Positions 6,615 to 13,388 are shown, counted from the stretch's first letter. The stretch is DNA of 13,502 bases from an uncultured Neisseriaceae bacterium (GCA_903891375.1 CAITEL010000237.1:1-13502); one strand, 5' to 3'. The notes: a model not told the origin generated them from the sequence alone. Made by a program: numbers and translations.

Positions 6615-7144
6615 TGCTAAATAAACAGATTTTTTTTCAAATAGGACGGGTTGCAATACTGATGGTACTAGTGAATAATGCAATTGCAAATAAAATTGTT
6701 TCAATGGTAGAGTTCTTTTCGTTTAAGTGTGCACATTGTGCCTCAGTGAATATGAAACTTAATCAATACGTTGCAACTAATAAAATTAAATATTTAGACA
6801 TTAATATAGACCCAGAAGCATTTAATACAATGATTATGTATTATATAGCTATTGATTCTGGGGTTGGGGTGGAGTTTAAAAATACATATTTTAAAGCTGT
6901 TTCTGAGGGCATGGTGGCATATTCTTCTAGTACATTAAGTTATGTAGCTGGGTTAGTCCAAAATAGTGCTATGAAGCGATTGTTAAGGTTACCTGAAGAG
7001 CGACAAAAAATTAAATTGAAGATGAACTATGCACAAGAAATGCTTGATAAATATAAAGTAAGAGCTACGCCAACGTTTTTGATTAATCAAACAACATTGA
7101 TAGAGGGTGAAGATGTTATAAATTCACTCATTGAGGCAAATTAA
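6614..7144 (+). CDS. Short DsbA-like thiol:disulfide oxidoreductase
   Basis: A 176-residue thioredoxin-fold protein resembling DsbA. After a signal peptide (about residues 1-25, ending NAIA), the segment VEFFSFKCAHC is close to the DsbA active-site context; the CAHC motif occupies 39-42. The cis-proline is P153 in RATPTFLI. A helical insertion between these points is present but short, making the protein smaller than typical DsbA (about 190-210 mature). The ATG overlaps the previous stop as TAATG, so translation is coupled to the DsbC-like gene. It would oxidise cysteines in transfer proteins. A membrane DsbB partner is not in the window, so recycling by the host's DsbB is inferred. Confidence 0.85.
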   Translation: MLNKQIFFQIGRVAILMVLVNNAIANKIVSMVEFFSFKCAHCASVNMKLNQYVATNKIKYLDINIDPEAFNTMIMYYIAIDSGVGVEFKNTYFKAVSEGMVAYSSSTLSYVAGLVQNSAMKRLLRLPEERQKIKLKMNYAQEMLDKYKVRATPTFLINQTTLIEGEDVINSLIEAN

Positions 7145-7156
7145 TAAGGGCTTATT

Positions 7157-7684
7157 ATGCAAAAATTAAAAATAATGATATTAGTTGGGGCTTTATCTCA
7201 CTATGTAGGAGCGGACACTTTAACATCAATTACCAATGATAAGTTACAGGTTTTGCCAACCCTTGAATCAGCATTGACTCAATCAATAAATGTAGTTACT
7301 GTTAAAAAATTAAATAATATACCGTTGTTACAATCAGGAGTTAGTGTAACACTTAATAATCAATGGCAATTAATTATTAGCAGTGTTAATAAAATCAAGA
7401 TTAGTCAAATTAATATCACAGTAGACGGAATAACAGTTGCGAATCAAGTGAACCTTGATTTGAATAAAACTAAACCAGTACATTATAGTATTGCAACTAA
7501 TGGGTTAAAGTTACAGCATTTAAATGGGTATACTTTTCTTGGGTTTTCTAATCAAATATCAGCAAATGAATATCTAGATTATCAAACTCTTTTACTTAAA
7601 AAGATACAGGTAACGATAACATGGAGTAATGAGCAATCTTATAATGAATCAACCGTAAACTTATTAATGGTATACGCAAAGTGA
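7157..7684 (+). CDS. Exported protein of unknown function, beta-rich
   Basis: A 175-residue protein with a signal peptide (MQKLKIMILVGAL to about residue 19, cleaved before DTLT). The mature part lacks cysteine, which is striking among such Cys-rich neighbours, and alternates short hydrophobic and polar stretches (for example GVSVTLNNQWQLIIS, KIQVTITW), suggesting a beta sandwich. AAGGG at 7146-7150 is six nt before the ATG. Its TGA overlaps the next gene's GTG as GTGA. I do not recognise the family; operon position and export point to a periplasmic or surface part of the mating apparatus. Confidence 0.75.
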   Translation: MQKLKIMILVGALSHYVGADTLTSITNDKLQVLPTLESALTQSINVVTVKKLNNIPLLQSGVSVTLNNQWQLIISSVNKIKISQINITVDGITVANQVNLDLNKTKPVHYSIATNGLKLQHLNGYTFLGFSNQISANEYLDYQTLLLKKIQVTITWSNEQSYNESTVNLLMVYAK

Positions 7685-8691
7685 AACAATTTTTTTTTCT
7701 TTTATGTGTAAATATAATTTGTTATGCAGATAATACCCAATTATTTAATCAAGCCATTCAGTTAGGTAAACAAAATCAATTTCAACTAAATTTAAATCAA
7801 AATAGTAATATTACAAGTTATGGACAAAATAATAAATTTGAGTCAACTGTTGCTATAAATACAAATGCAGGAACTACAGGGGCAAATAATATGTACAACA
7901 GTGCGGTAAGAGACCCAAACTATCTTTATAATTCGGGAACACGTACAATTAAGGATTGTGAAACCAAAGATGACCCAAGATGTACTACATTAAATAAATA
8001 TGGGGATAAAGACACTCAAAGACAATTACAGGCTTATACTCAAGGATTCTCATCTAGGTATTGGATTTCTACAACCCCAGATCCTATCGATGCAACGTGT
8101 TCATATATTCATAGAAAAGCTCCAATAAATAATACGATGCATAATTGTACTGCCGGAGTTAAACAACAAAATCAATGTAGCAACACAATTGTACCGTATA
8201 CTGAAAAACTTCCATCAGTTCCAGCAGATGGTGTTGTTTTACATGCAGTAGGTAGCCCAGGTGTTTGTGGAGTGGGGCAGGTTAGTGGAGCATGGATACC
8301 GCAAGGTGATAGAGCTTGGTTTACTATTATTCACAATGCGGGGCAATTTGATGGTGGGTCATTAAATATGATTATGGGTGCAACATCACAAAGAACCCCT
8401 TGTCGAGGAATAAATGGATCAATAACGGTAGTGCCAACCACAGTAAGAAGAGTGATTGGAGCATTTTATATAGATTGGTTAGGTGGTGCTCAGACTAACT
8501 TAACCTTTTATCAGGAAGCTGGAACTAATTGTGGTAATGATTCTTCTACAACTACTTGTAGTATTAACATTACGCTATCTGCCAGCCAAGGAGGAAACTA
8601 TACTTCATGGAATATTACATTTGATAGACCAAAAACTCATAATTATGTCAAACATTATCAATATACAAAGGGATGTGCTGACAATGAGTAA
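7681..8691 (+). CDS. Cys-rich exported protein resembling the N-terminal part of TraN
   Basis: A 336-residue exported protein starting at GTG 7681 inside the previous stop (GTGA). The signal peptide ends CYA at about residue 16. Residues ~17-75 are N/Q-rich, starting DNTQLFNQAIQLGKQNQ, which is similar in kind to the start of mature TraN. Cysteine-spaced segments follow (DATCSYIHRK...HNCTAG...QNQCSN) like those of TraN's front half, then a beta-rich region (GSPGVCGVG, AWFTIIHNAG, ITLSASQGG) that could be a surface-exposed domain. Ten cysteines remain in the mature chain. The next gene, TraN, overlaps it by 8 nt and starts with its own signal peptide. It is either the detached front half of TraN or a separate adhesin-like partner. 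Confidence 0.7.
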   Translation: MKQFFFLLCVNIICYADNTQLFNQAIQLGKQNQFQLNLNQNSNITSYGQNNKFESTVAINTNAGTTGANNMYNSAVRDPNYLYNSGTRTIKDCETKDDPRCTTLNKYGDKDTQRQLQAYTQGFSSRYWISTTPDPIDATCSYIHRKAPINNTMHNCTAGVKQQNQCSNTIVPYTEKLPSVPADGVVLHAVGSPGVCGVGQVSGAWIPQGDRAWFTIIHNAGQFDGGSLNMIMGATSQRTPCRGINGSITVVPTTVRRVIGAFYIDWLGGAQTNLTFYQEAGTNCGNDSSTTTCSINITLSASQGGNYTSWNITFDRPKTHNYVKHYQYTKGCADNE

Positions 8692-10321
8692 ATTAATAAT
8701 ATTATTTTTAACAATAGTAAATTTTTATGTGTTTGCAGATTGCAAATTAATAAATAAACAGTGCATAGATCGTCAACCAGTAAAAATTATTGATGGAATT
8801 TCATTTAATTTATCTGATGCATGTTCTGCAAATGGATTAACTGGGGTGGATTGTTGTTGGAATGTGCAAGAGCAGTTTTTATGCACGGATACTATTGATA
8901 CTTGCGGAATATATCGCAAAAATTCAGACTGTACATTAAATAAAAATACATGTATTGATAAAGATTATATTACGGGAAAATGTAATAAATATCAAAGTGA
9001 ATATTCTTGTGCTGGCGGATATGCCGATGTAGAAAGCCGTGTGTGTACAAATGTTGTGTGTGCAAATAGCGAATCTGGTACAGCAAAAAAATGTTTTGAC
9101 CCTAAGCCTCCGTCGGCAGATAATGCTAAAAATATGGGGCAGGCTATTGCGTATATTCAGATGGGGCAAGCAATGGAACAAGATATGCAATGTCCAGATA
9201 AAAATGATCCAATGAGTTGTGCTTTATTTTCAGGAAAGTATTTTAGTTGCTATATGTATGCTTTTCAGGCAGGTCAACCAGGGAGCTGGAATAATGGTGG
9301 AGCAGATTGTATGATTAATCATGATTTTTTCACACAGGCTGGGGTACCAACTGGTTATGGAGCTTCGGATAGAAATTTATATTCCCAAGCAACATCAGGT
9401 AGTGGAAATATTATGGGTAGTAGCATCAGTTATGGATTATCCAATGACAATAATAATGGTATAAATAATTCAGTTAATTTACAACGTTACACTGGAAGTA
9501 AAATTGTAAATCAAGACGAAGGCATTAATTTTGATGGTAACAATTCAAGAAATCAGCATATTGGGGTAAACAATAATCAAGTTGTTTCAGTAACTATTAA
9601 TAAGGATACTGTACAGGACTTAAAAGGTTTGACTGCATTTAAGTCTTATTTATCTGACGTATCAGTTAATTTAGCTTGGAATAGACAAAAATCAGAACCA
9701 GACCCTAATAATATCAAAAGTATTACATTTGCCGATGAAGGTATAACTCGTTCAAGTGGCGGTGACCATTTTGGTTGGCATGATTCACCAAATCAACCAT
9801 TAATTAATGGTCTTTGTGTTCATTTTGCTGACTATTGTGAGGGTGGTGACGATGACGCTACTGCAAGTGATGCAATTAAAGGTGAGCTAGCATGGGCGGG
9901 TGGATTTACAAATCCAAACTTTTGTGCTCATTGTTCAATGAGAGATCCAATATTCAATAAATGTATTGGTGGTGAACCACGACAAACTTTGCAGCAATGG
10001 TGTTGTTTTACCTCAAAAGTATCTTTAGATATTAATTTGGCTGCTTATGATCAAGGATTGCTCAATATTTATACTGGTGGCAATAAATACACTGACCAGA
10101 TTAATCATACCAATGGTCTTTGTGGTGGAGTTACGGTTAGCATGATTAGTCAGATTGACTTTTCAAAAGGAAATTATTTTAATGATTTAATGAATTCCAT
10201 TGACGTTAATCAGATGATTGACAATAATAATTTTACAAATGGGACTACTCAAAATAAAACACAGAGTAGAGCGGTAAATGATGCAACAAATATCATTAAT
10301 GAATGGAAAAATAAACATTAA
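8684..10321 (+). CDS. traN: TraN-like mating-pair stabilisation protein
   Basis: TraN is the outer-membrane protein that holds donor and recipient together in F-type conjugation. The start is ATG 8684, giving 545 residues with a signal peptide cut after YVFA (residue 18). The longer in-frame extension from 8531 lies inside the preceding gene and lacks a signal peptide. Residues 20-210 contain 18 cysteines. Residues 225-300 are N/G/S-rich and low in cysteine. Residues 365-500 hold the typical TraN C-terminal pattern: NFCAHC (412-417), KC, QQWCCF (438-442), then GLCGGVTVSMISQIDFSKGN, equivalent to the C-R-G-x-T...DFSK motif of F TraN. There are 26 cysteines in all. Full-length TraN is usually one protein of 600 or more residues; here the upstream gene may supply the front part. 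Confidence 0.85.
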   Translation: MSKLIILFLTIVNFYVFADCKLINKQCIDRQPVKIIDGISFNLSDACSANGLTGVDCCWNVQEQFLCTDTIDTCGIYRKNSDCTLNKNTCIDKDYITGKCNKYQSEYSCAGGYADVESRVCTNVVCANSESGTAKKCFDPKPPSADNAKNMGQAIAYIQMGQAMEQDMQCPDKNDPMSCALFSGKYFSCYMYAFQAGQPGSWNNGGADCMINHDFFTQAGVPTGYGASDRNLYSQATSGSGNIMGSSISYGLSNDNNNGINNSVNLQRYTGSKIVNQDEGINFDGNNSRNQHIGVNNNQVVSVTINKDTVQDLKGLTAFKSYLSDVSVNLAWNRQKSEPDPNNIKSITFADEGITRSSGGDHFGWHDSPNQPLINGLCVHFADYCEGGDDDATASDAIKGELAWAGGFTNPNFCAHCSMRDPIFNKCIGGEPRQTLQQWCCFTSKVSLDINLAAYDQGLLNIYTGGNKYTDQINHTNGLCGGVTVSMISQIDFSKGNYFNDLMNSIDVNQMIDNNNFTNGTTQNKTQSRAVNDATNIINEWKNKH

Positions 10322-10366
10322 TATAAAATTAATGAACTTTTAATAATGGGAGAATAGTTATTAATT

Positions 10367-10585
10367 ATGGAAAAAGATAGTATTTTGAAATTTATTTATT
10401 ATGTATTTAAAATTCTTTGGATTACTGGAAGTATTTGTTTTGCATGTTTCTTATTATATTATGTTGTGGAGTGGAGCTGGAAAAGTGTAGCAGATAGTAT
10501 TTGGATTCTTACTCGAATAATAATTACAACAATAATTAGTTACTTTCTACATCATATATGTGCGAAACACCTCAAAAAAAATTAA
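10367..10585 (+). CDS. Small protein with two membrane helices
   Basis: A 72-residue protein with hydrophobic segments at about 8-30 and 43-62, separated by a charged, W-rich loop (VEWSWKSVADS), and a lysine-rich C-terminus. The nearest ribosome-binding site (GGGAG at 10348-10352) is 14 nt from the ATG, so the start is not certain. It follows traN by 45 nt. In F, trbE, also a small two-helix inner-membrane protein, occupies the same position after traN, but I see no sequence similarity strong enough to use that name. The gene is the last of the + strand run before the opposing pair. Confidence 0.55.
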   Translation: MEKDSILKFIYYVFKILWITGSICFACFLLYYVVEWSWKSVADSIWILTRIIITTIISYFLHHICAKHLKKN

Positions 10586-10605
10586 AGTGGCAAATGATGT
10601 GTAAA

Positions 10606-10794
10606 TTAAGAAGAAGAGGGTTTTAAATCTAAAAGGTTTTCAATTAGTTGAATCATAGTGCAGTTTTCTTGTTCTGCAACTTGTTTTAGGCGTTGGTGTG
10701 TAGTTTTAGGAAGTGAAATATGCGTAAAGTTTTGTTTTCTAGTAGAGTTTGCATATTTTCTATTTGCAAGTTTTTTTGCTTCTGAATTTGGCAT
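10606..10794 (-). CDS. Ribbon-helix-helix-like small DNA-binding protein
   Basis: A 62-residue basic protein. The segment from residue 23, FTHISLPKTTHQRLKQVAEQ and then CTMIQLIENLLDL, has the layout of a ribbon-helix-helix (MetJ/Arc/CopG) fold: one strand, a short turn, a first helix and a second helix with the I-Q-L-I-E-N-L-L pattern. The N-terminus is rich in K/R/N and could contact DNA. Such proteins act as repressors or antitoxins. No toxin gene is obvious next to it. A 16-bp perfect palindrome lies 7-22 nt upstream of the start, a likely autoregulatory site. The ribosome-binding site is weak. It follows the coiled-coil gene on the same strand, separated by a terminator. Confidence 0.65.
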   Translation of the reverse strand: MPNSEAKKLANRKYANSTRKQNFTHISLPKTTHQRLKQVAEQENCTMIQLIENLLDLKPSSS

Positions 10795-10800
10795 AAAAGT

Positions 10801-10816
10801 CTTATTTTAAAATAAG
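10801..10816. promoter_or_regulatory. 16-bp palindrome before the ribbon-helix-helix-like gene (putative operator)
   Basis: CTTATTTTAAAATAAG is its own reverse complement and lies just upstream of the - strand gene start at 10794. The inner 12 bp, TATTTTAAAATA, recur at the presumed start site of the transfer-operon promoter (2313-2324). An operator for the small DNA-binding protein is inferred. Part of this sequence also forms the T tract of the neighbouring terminator, so the overlap could be functional or accidental. Confidence 0.4.
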
Positions 10817-10836
10817 CCTCATTGGTAGAATGAGGC
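10803..10836 (-). terminator. Rho-independent terminator of the coiled-coil membrane protein gene
   Basis: GCCTCATT (10816-10823) and AATGAGGC (10829-10836) are perfect complements around a 5-nt loop. Read on the minus strand, the stem follows the stop codon of the coiled-coil gene by 6 nt and is followed by TTATTTT. It separates that gene from the ribbon-helix-helix-like gene. On the plus strand the following bases (ACTTTATT) are a poor T tract. Confidence 0.7.
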
Positions 10837-10842
10837 ACTTTA

Positions 10843-11178
10843 TTAGTGAATATGTGAGGAAAGATTGAATAACGTGATTATTAAACCAGATATAGCAACA
10901 CCAACAGAAAGTGTTACACCTATAATCCAATTATACCTAGTGTCAACCTTATGGAAATTGCTACGCATTTCATTTTCAATAGAGCTAATTCTGGTGTCCA
11001 TTGAATTGAATTTGGAATCTATTAAGTCAAATTTAGCATCCATATGGAGGGTATACTTTGCCATTACGGCATCAAGTTTGCTATCTAATTCGGATTTAGT
11101 CATGATTTCTTCATTCACAAATTTGTTAATAATTGCATTGCCAATTTGTTCTTGGGTATTTATTTTTATTTCTGACAT
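10843..11178 (-). CDS. Coiled-coil protein with C-terminal membrane anchor
   Basis: A 111-residue protein with no signal peptide. Residues ~27-80 carry repeating units of the form D-x-K-F-x-x-(I/M)-D (MDAKFDLIDSKFNSMDTRI, ENEMRSNFHKVDTRYNW), typical of a long coiled coil. Residues 84-104 form one membrane helix (IIGVTLSVGVAISGL), leaving a short polar tail. This design resembles widespread small phage- and plasmid-borne tail-anchored proteins, whose roles vary and are mostly unknown. The AAAGGA ribosome-binding site is well placed, and a near-consensus promoter and a terminator make it its own transcription unit. It interrupts the transfer genes in the opposite direction. Surface or entry exclusion, or a cargo gene, are possibilities only. 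Confidence 0.7.
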   Translation of the reverse strand: MSEIKINTQEQIGNAIINKFVNEEIMTKSELDSKLDAVMAKYTLHMDAKFDLIDSKFNSMDTRISSIENEMRSNFHKVDTRYNWIIGVTLSVGVAISGLIITLFNLSSHIH

Positions 11179-11200
11179 TTGCTTTCCTTTTATAAAGAGA

Positions 11201-11261
11201 ATTATATCACATTTGGGTACTTACATGCAATATTATACCGCATACATCGGTAAAAAGTCAA
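11201..11261 (-). promoter_or_regulatory. Tandem promoters of the coiled-coil membrane protein gene
   Basis: On the minus strand TTGACT (11261-11256) and TATAAT (11237-11232) are separated by 18 bp, the best-matching promoter in the window. A second box, TGATATAAT at 11209-11201, is an extended -10 element closer to the gene. Together they imply strong, possibly constitutive expression of the gene at 10843-11178, independent of the transfer operon. Confidence 0.65.
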
Positions 11262-11322
11262 GTGATTTTTATTGCTTTTTTAATAATATTTTAACGTGTA
11301 AATTTTGTGAGGAATAGATGAC

Positions 11323-11742
11323 ATGAATAAGTATTTTATAGGAGCATTATATAGTATTTTATGTATTAATTTTGGATATACAGCAAATCTAGCTAAATGT
11401 TTTAATGTGGCATCTAAGCAATACAAGATACCAACACAATTATTAAAAGCAATAGCAAAAACTGAAACAAAGTTAGACCCATTGGCGATACATATAAATT
11501 CTAATCATAGTTACGACGTAGGTATTATGCAAATTAATTCGACGTGGTTACCAAAATTAAAGCGAGTGGGAATTTCTGAGGCAGAATTATTAGATGGGTG
11601 CAAAAATATACAAATAGGGGCGTGGATATTAGCTCAAAATATTAAACAGTATGGATTTACCCGTAAAGCAATTGGTGCATACAATGCAACAACACCAGAA
11701 CTACAAGAAAAATATACACAACTAGTTATGAGAAATTTATGA
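11323..11742 (+). CDS. Lytic transglycosylase of the transfer system (VirB1/IagB-like)
   Basis: A 139-residue peptidoglycan-cleaving enzyme of the SLT / lysozyme-like family, which makes gaps in the wall for the conjugation channel. Visible motifs in order: signal peptide to about residue 20 (GYTA), catalytic glutamate E48 in IAKTETKLDP, the GLMQ-type motif DVGIMQINSTW at 65-75, and AIGAYNA at 116-122. C26 and C93 could form the disulfide common in the IagB/VirB1 group. The length is normal for these small specialised enzymes; F encodes a comparable protein in orf169. GAGGA (11309-11313) precedes the ATG by nine nt. The stop overlaps traW as ATGA, so the two are coupled. Confidence 0.9.
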   Translation: MNKYFIGALYSILCINFGYTANLAKCFNVASKQYKIPTQLLKAIAKTETKLDPLAIHINSNHSYDVGIMQINSTWLPKLKRVGISEAELLDGCKNIQIGAWILAQNIKQYGFTRKAIGAYNATTPELQEKYTQLVMRNL

Positions 11743-12362
11743 TGAAAAAATTACTAACGTTATTATTTATTGGAATGTCTTTTTTTGGTCATGCAGAAGA
11801 CTTAGGTGTTGTTGCCAAAGTTTATCCAATAGCTGAACCAGATATGATTGAATGGATAAAAGCAAAGGCAACTACAATGATGAAAAATGGACAGTGGCAA
11901 CAAATTCAAAATCAAGCAGTGGCAAATGCAAAAAATCAAATTAATAATCCAAAGCCAATAGCTAATATAACAGATGCGGTTGAAACTAAAACATGGTACT
12001 ACAAACCAATGATTGAATTAAAACATGATTTAACCGATGGTAGTGGTCATATGATTGCTAAAACTGGGTTATACAATGCATTAAAGTATAAACCGTTCGA
12101 TGTGCAACTATTATTTATTAATGGGAATAATCCTAAACAAGTTCAATGGGCGGTTAACCATGTAAAAAATGATTCTGTAACTAGTAAAATTGTTTTAACT
12201 CAAGGCTCATTTATGAAATTGGATAAACAATTTAAAATCTGGTTTTTCTATGACCAGAATGGTAAATATACACAAAAGTTAAAAATACAACATGTACCTG
12301 CGATGGTATCTCAAGACGGAGAACAGTTAAAAATTATAGAGCTATCAAACAATGAAATTTAA
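11739..12362 (+). CDS. traW: TraW, F-type conjugal transfer pilus assembly protein
   Basis: TraW is a periplasmic protein required for F pilus assembly that acts with TrbC and TraU. After the signal peptide (to about residue 19, GHA) the sequence EDLGVVAKVYPIAEPDMIEW matches the family's start (DLG...GPVFEIAEPD...). The C-terminal half has the typical blocks LLFINGNNPKQVQWA, KIVLTQGS, FFYDQNGKYTQKLKIQHVPA and VSQDGEQLKI. The length, 207, equals F TraW (about 210). The ATG at 11739 overlaps the upstream stop; an adjacent ATG at 11742 is equally possible and would remove one residue. Unlike F, where traW directly precedes traU, here it lies far downstream of traU and traN, beside the transglycosylase. 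Confidence 0.9.
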   Translation: MMKKLLTLLFIGMSFFGHAEDLGVVAKVYPIAEPDMIEWIKAKATTMMKNGQWQQIQNQAVANAKNQINNPKPIANITDAVETKTWYYKPMIELKHDLTDGSGHMIAKTGLYNALKYKPFDVQLLFINGNNPKQVQWAVNHVKNDSVTSKIVLTQGSFMKLDKQFKIWFFYDQNGKYTQKLKIQHVPAMVSQDGEQLKIIELSNNEI

Positions 12363-12705
12363 CATAAATAAAACTAGTAGTAACTACAATTTAGGTGAAT
12401 TTTATTATTATTTGTGGGAAAACCTTGCAGAGTATAATAGTTTTGATTCTTTTTGTAGGTATTGGTTGTCGTTAAAGACATCCAGCATAAAAAATATGTT
12501 AGGTATTATTTGTTTACAATTATCATTTATAATGAAACATAGCAGACAAAATGAAACATATTATATGTTACCTGAGATATTTTGTATAGAGCCTTGGCGG
12601 GGACAAAATTTAATACTCGAATTAATCAAAAAAGAAGTTAGAACAAAAAAAGAAATTATAACTGAGATTGATTTTTGGGGAAAGGTAGACGCAAATGATC
12701 TCTGA
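12352..12705 (+). CDS. Unrecognised protein, intact copy of a duplicated gene
   Basis: A 117-residue cytoplasmic-looking protein that starts 11 nt inside traW, so it is probably translated by coupling; no good ribosome-binding site is visible. Residues 7-91 align without gaps to residues 17-101 of the gene at 13071 with about 49 of 85 identities by hand count. Shared motifs include NYN-x-GE, FC-x-YWLSLK, G-x-x-CLQLS, RQNE and FC-x-E-x-WRGQNLILEL. The C-terminal tail after this (IKKEVRTKKEIITEIDFWGK) is charged and is absent from the second copy. The conserved W, C, RQNE and WRGQN residues suggest a folded domain, but I do not recognise the family. Confidence 0.7.
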   Translation: MKFNINKTSSNYNLGEFYYYLWENLAEYNSFDSFCRYWLSLKTSSIKNMLGIICLQLSFIMKHSRQNETYYMLPEIFCIEPWRGQNLILELIKKEVRTKKEIITEIDFWGKVDANDL

Positions 12706-13047
12706 TTATTTATTCCATTCAATCCAAAGTTGATTCAAATGATTAAACTCTATGGAATATATCGGAGTTCCTTTTGGTGAGGTAATTAATTTATGATAAG
12801 CACCAATAAAATAGGCAGTAGATATTGAAGTTTTTTGTGGGATAAGTTCAAAGTATTTCAATAAATGTTTTCTTTTATGGTATTTTTCAAGAAGATTATT
12901 AGGAATAAAAATGCTTATTGGAATTGGTTTGTCTATTCCATGTTTATCAACATTTATAGAGGCATCTTTGAAATAGATGTAGTAGCCAAATGATATTGAA
13001 ATTACGTTGGAGACTATTCCATAAAAGATAAATGGCTCATATAACAT
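12706..13047 (-). CDS. Unrecognised membrane-anchored protein between the two paralogues
   Basis: A 113-residue protein with an N-terminal hydrophobic segment at about residues 7-26 (FIFYGIVSNVISISFGYYIY) that would act as an uncleaved anchor. A soluble domain follows with basic stretches (EKYHKRKHLLKYF) and an aromatic C-terminus (FNHLNQLWIEW). Its stop codon abuts that of the + strand neighbour. The start has no clear ribosome-binding site, so the exact beginning is uncertain. It fills a gap of over 340 bp with no competing + strand frame, which supports it as a real gene. No family is recognised; exclusion or immunity roles would be guesses. Confidence 0.5.
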   Translation of the reverse strand: MLYEPFIFYGIVSNVISISFGYYIYFKDASINVDKHGIDKPIPISIFIPNNLLEKYHKRKHLLKYFELIPQKTSISTAYFIGAYHKLITSPKGTPIYSIEFNHLNQLWIEWNK

Positions 13048-13070
13048 AACATTGTATTTATGGAGTTCGA

Positions 13071-13388
13071 ATGAAAGAAATTTTTAGACCAATGCCATCC
13101 AAGTTTAGTGGTGTTGATAAAACAAGTATCAATTATAACTCTGGTGAACTATATTTTTATTTACATATGGTATTTTCAGAAGATGATGAATTAAACGAAT
13201 TTTGTGAGTACTGGTTATCATTAAAGAATAATGATATAAAAACTTTTTTTGGCGCACTTTGTTTGCAACTCTCTTATATTTTGATTTATGGTCGGCAAAA
13301 TGAAGCAATTTATACTTACCCAAATATTTTTTGCCAAGAATCATGGCGAGGGCAAAACTTAATACTCGAATTGGGGTTCCATGCGTAA
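13071..13388 (+). CDS. Second copy of the duplicated gene, 3' end replaced by an insertion
   Basis: A 105-residue reading frame paralogous to the gene at 12352. The match runs to WRGQNLILEL and stops exactly where the two DNA sequences part, after AATACTCGAATT (ending at 13372). The last four residues (GFHA) and the stop come from different sequence that looks like the end of an insertion element, and about 26 C-terminal residues present in the other copy are missing. The N-terminus is ten residues longer and unrelated. GGAG at 13062-13065 lies five nt before the ATG. The protein may still be made, but is likely a truncated derivative. Function unknown. Confidence 0.65.
   Translation: MKEIFRPMPSKFSGVDKTSINYNSGELYFYLHMVFSEDDELNEFCEYWLSLKNNDIKTFFGALCLQLSYILIYGRQNEAIYTYPNIFCQESWRGQNLILELGFHA

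Noticed and set aside
8531..8683. Upstream extension of the traN reading frame
   Set aside because: It overlaps the preceding gene in another frame, whereas ATG 8684 is followed at once by a signal peptide.
8936..9190. 84-residue minus-strand frame rich in I, C and H
   Set aside because: Antisense to the Cys-rich part of traN; its composition is the mirror of that gene's codons.
10865..11317. 150-residue + strand frame
   Set aside because: Antisense to the coiled-coil membrane gene and its promoters, which have strong support; no ribosome-binding site at its start.
13129..13344. 71-residue minus-strand frame
   Set aside because: Antisense to the second paralogue, whose similarity to the gene at 12352 shows the + strand is coding.
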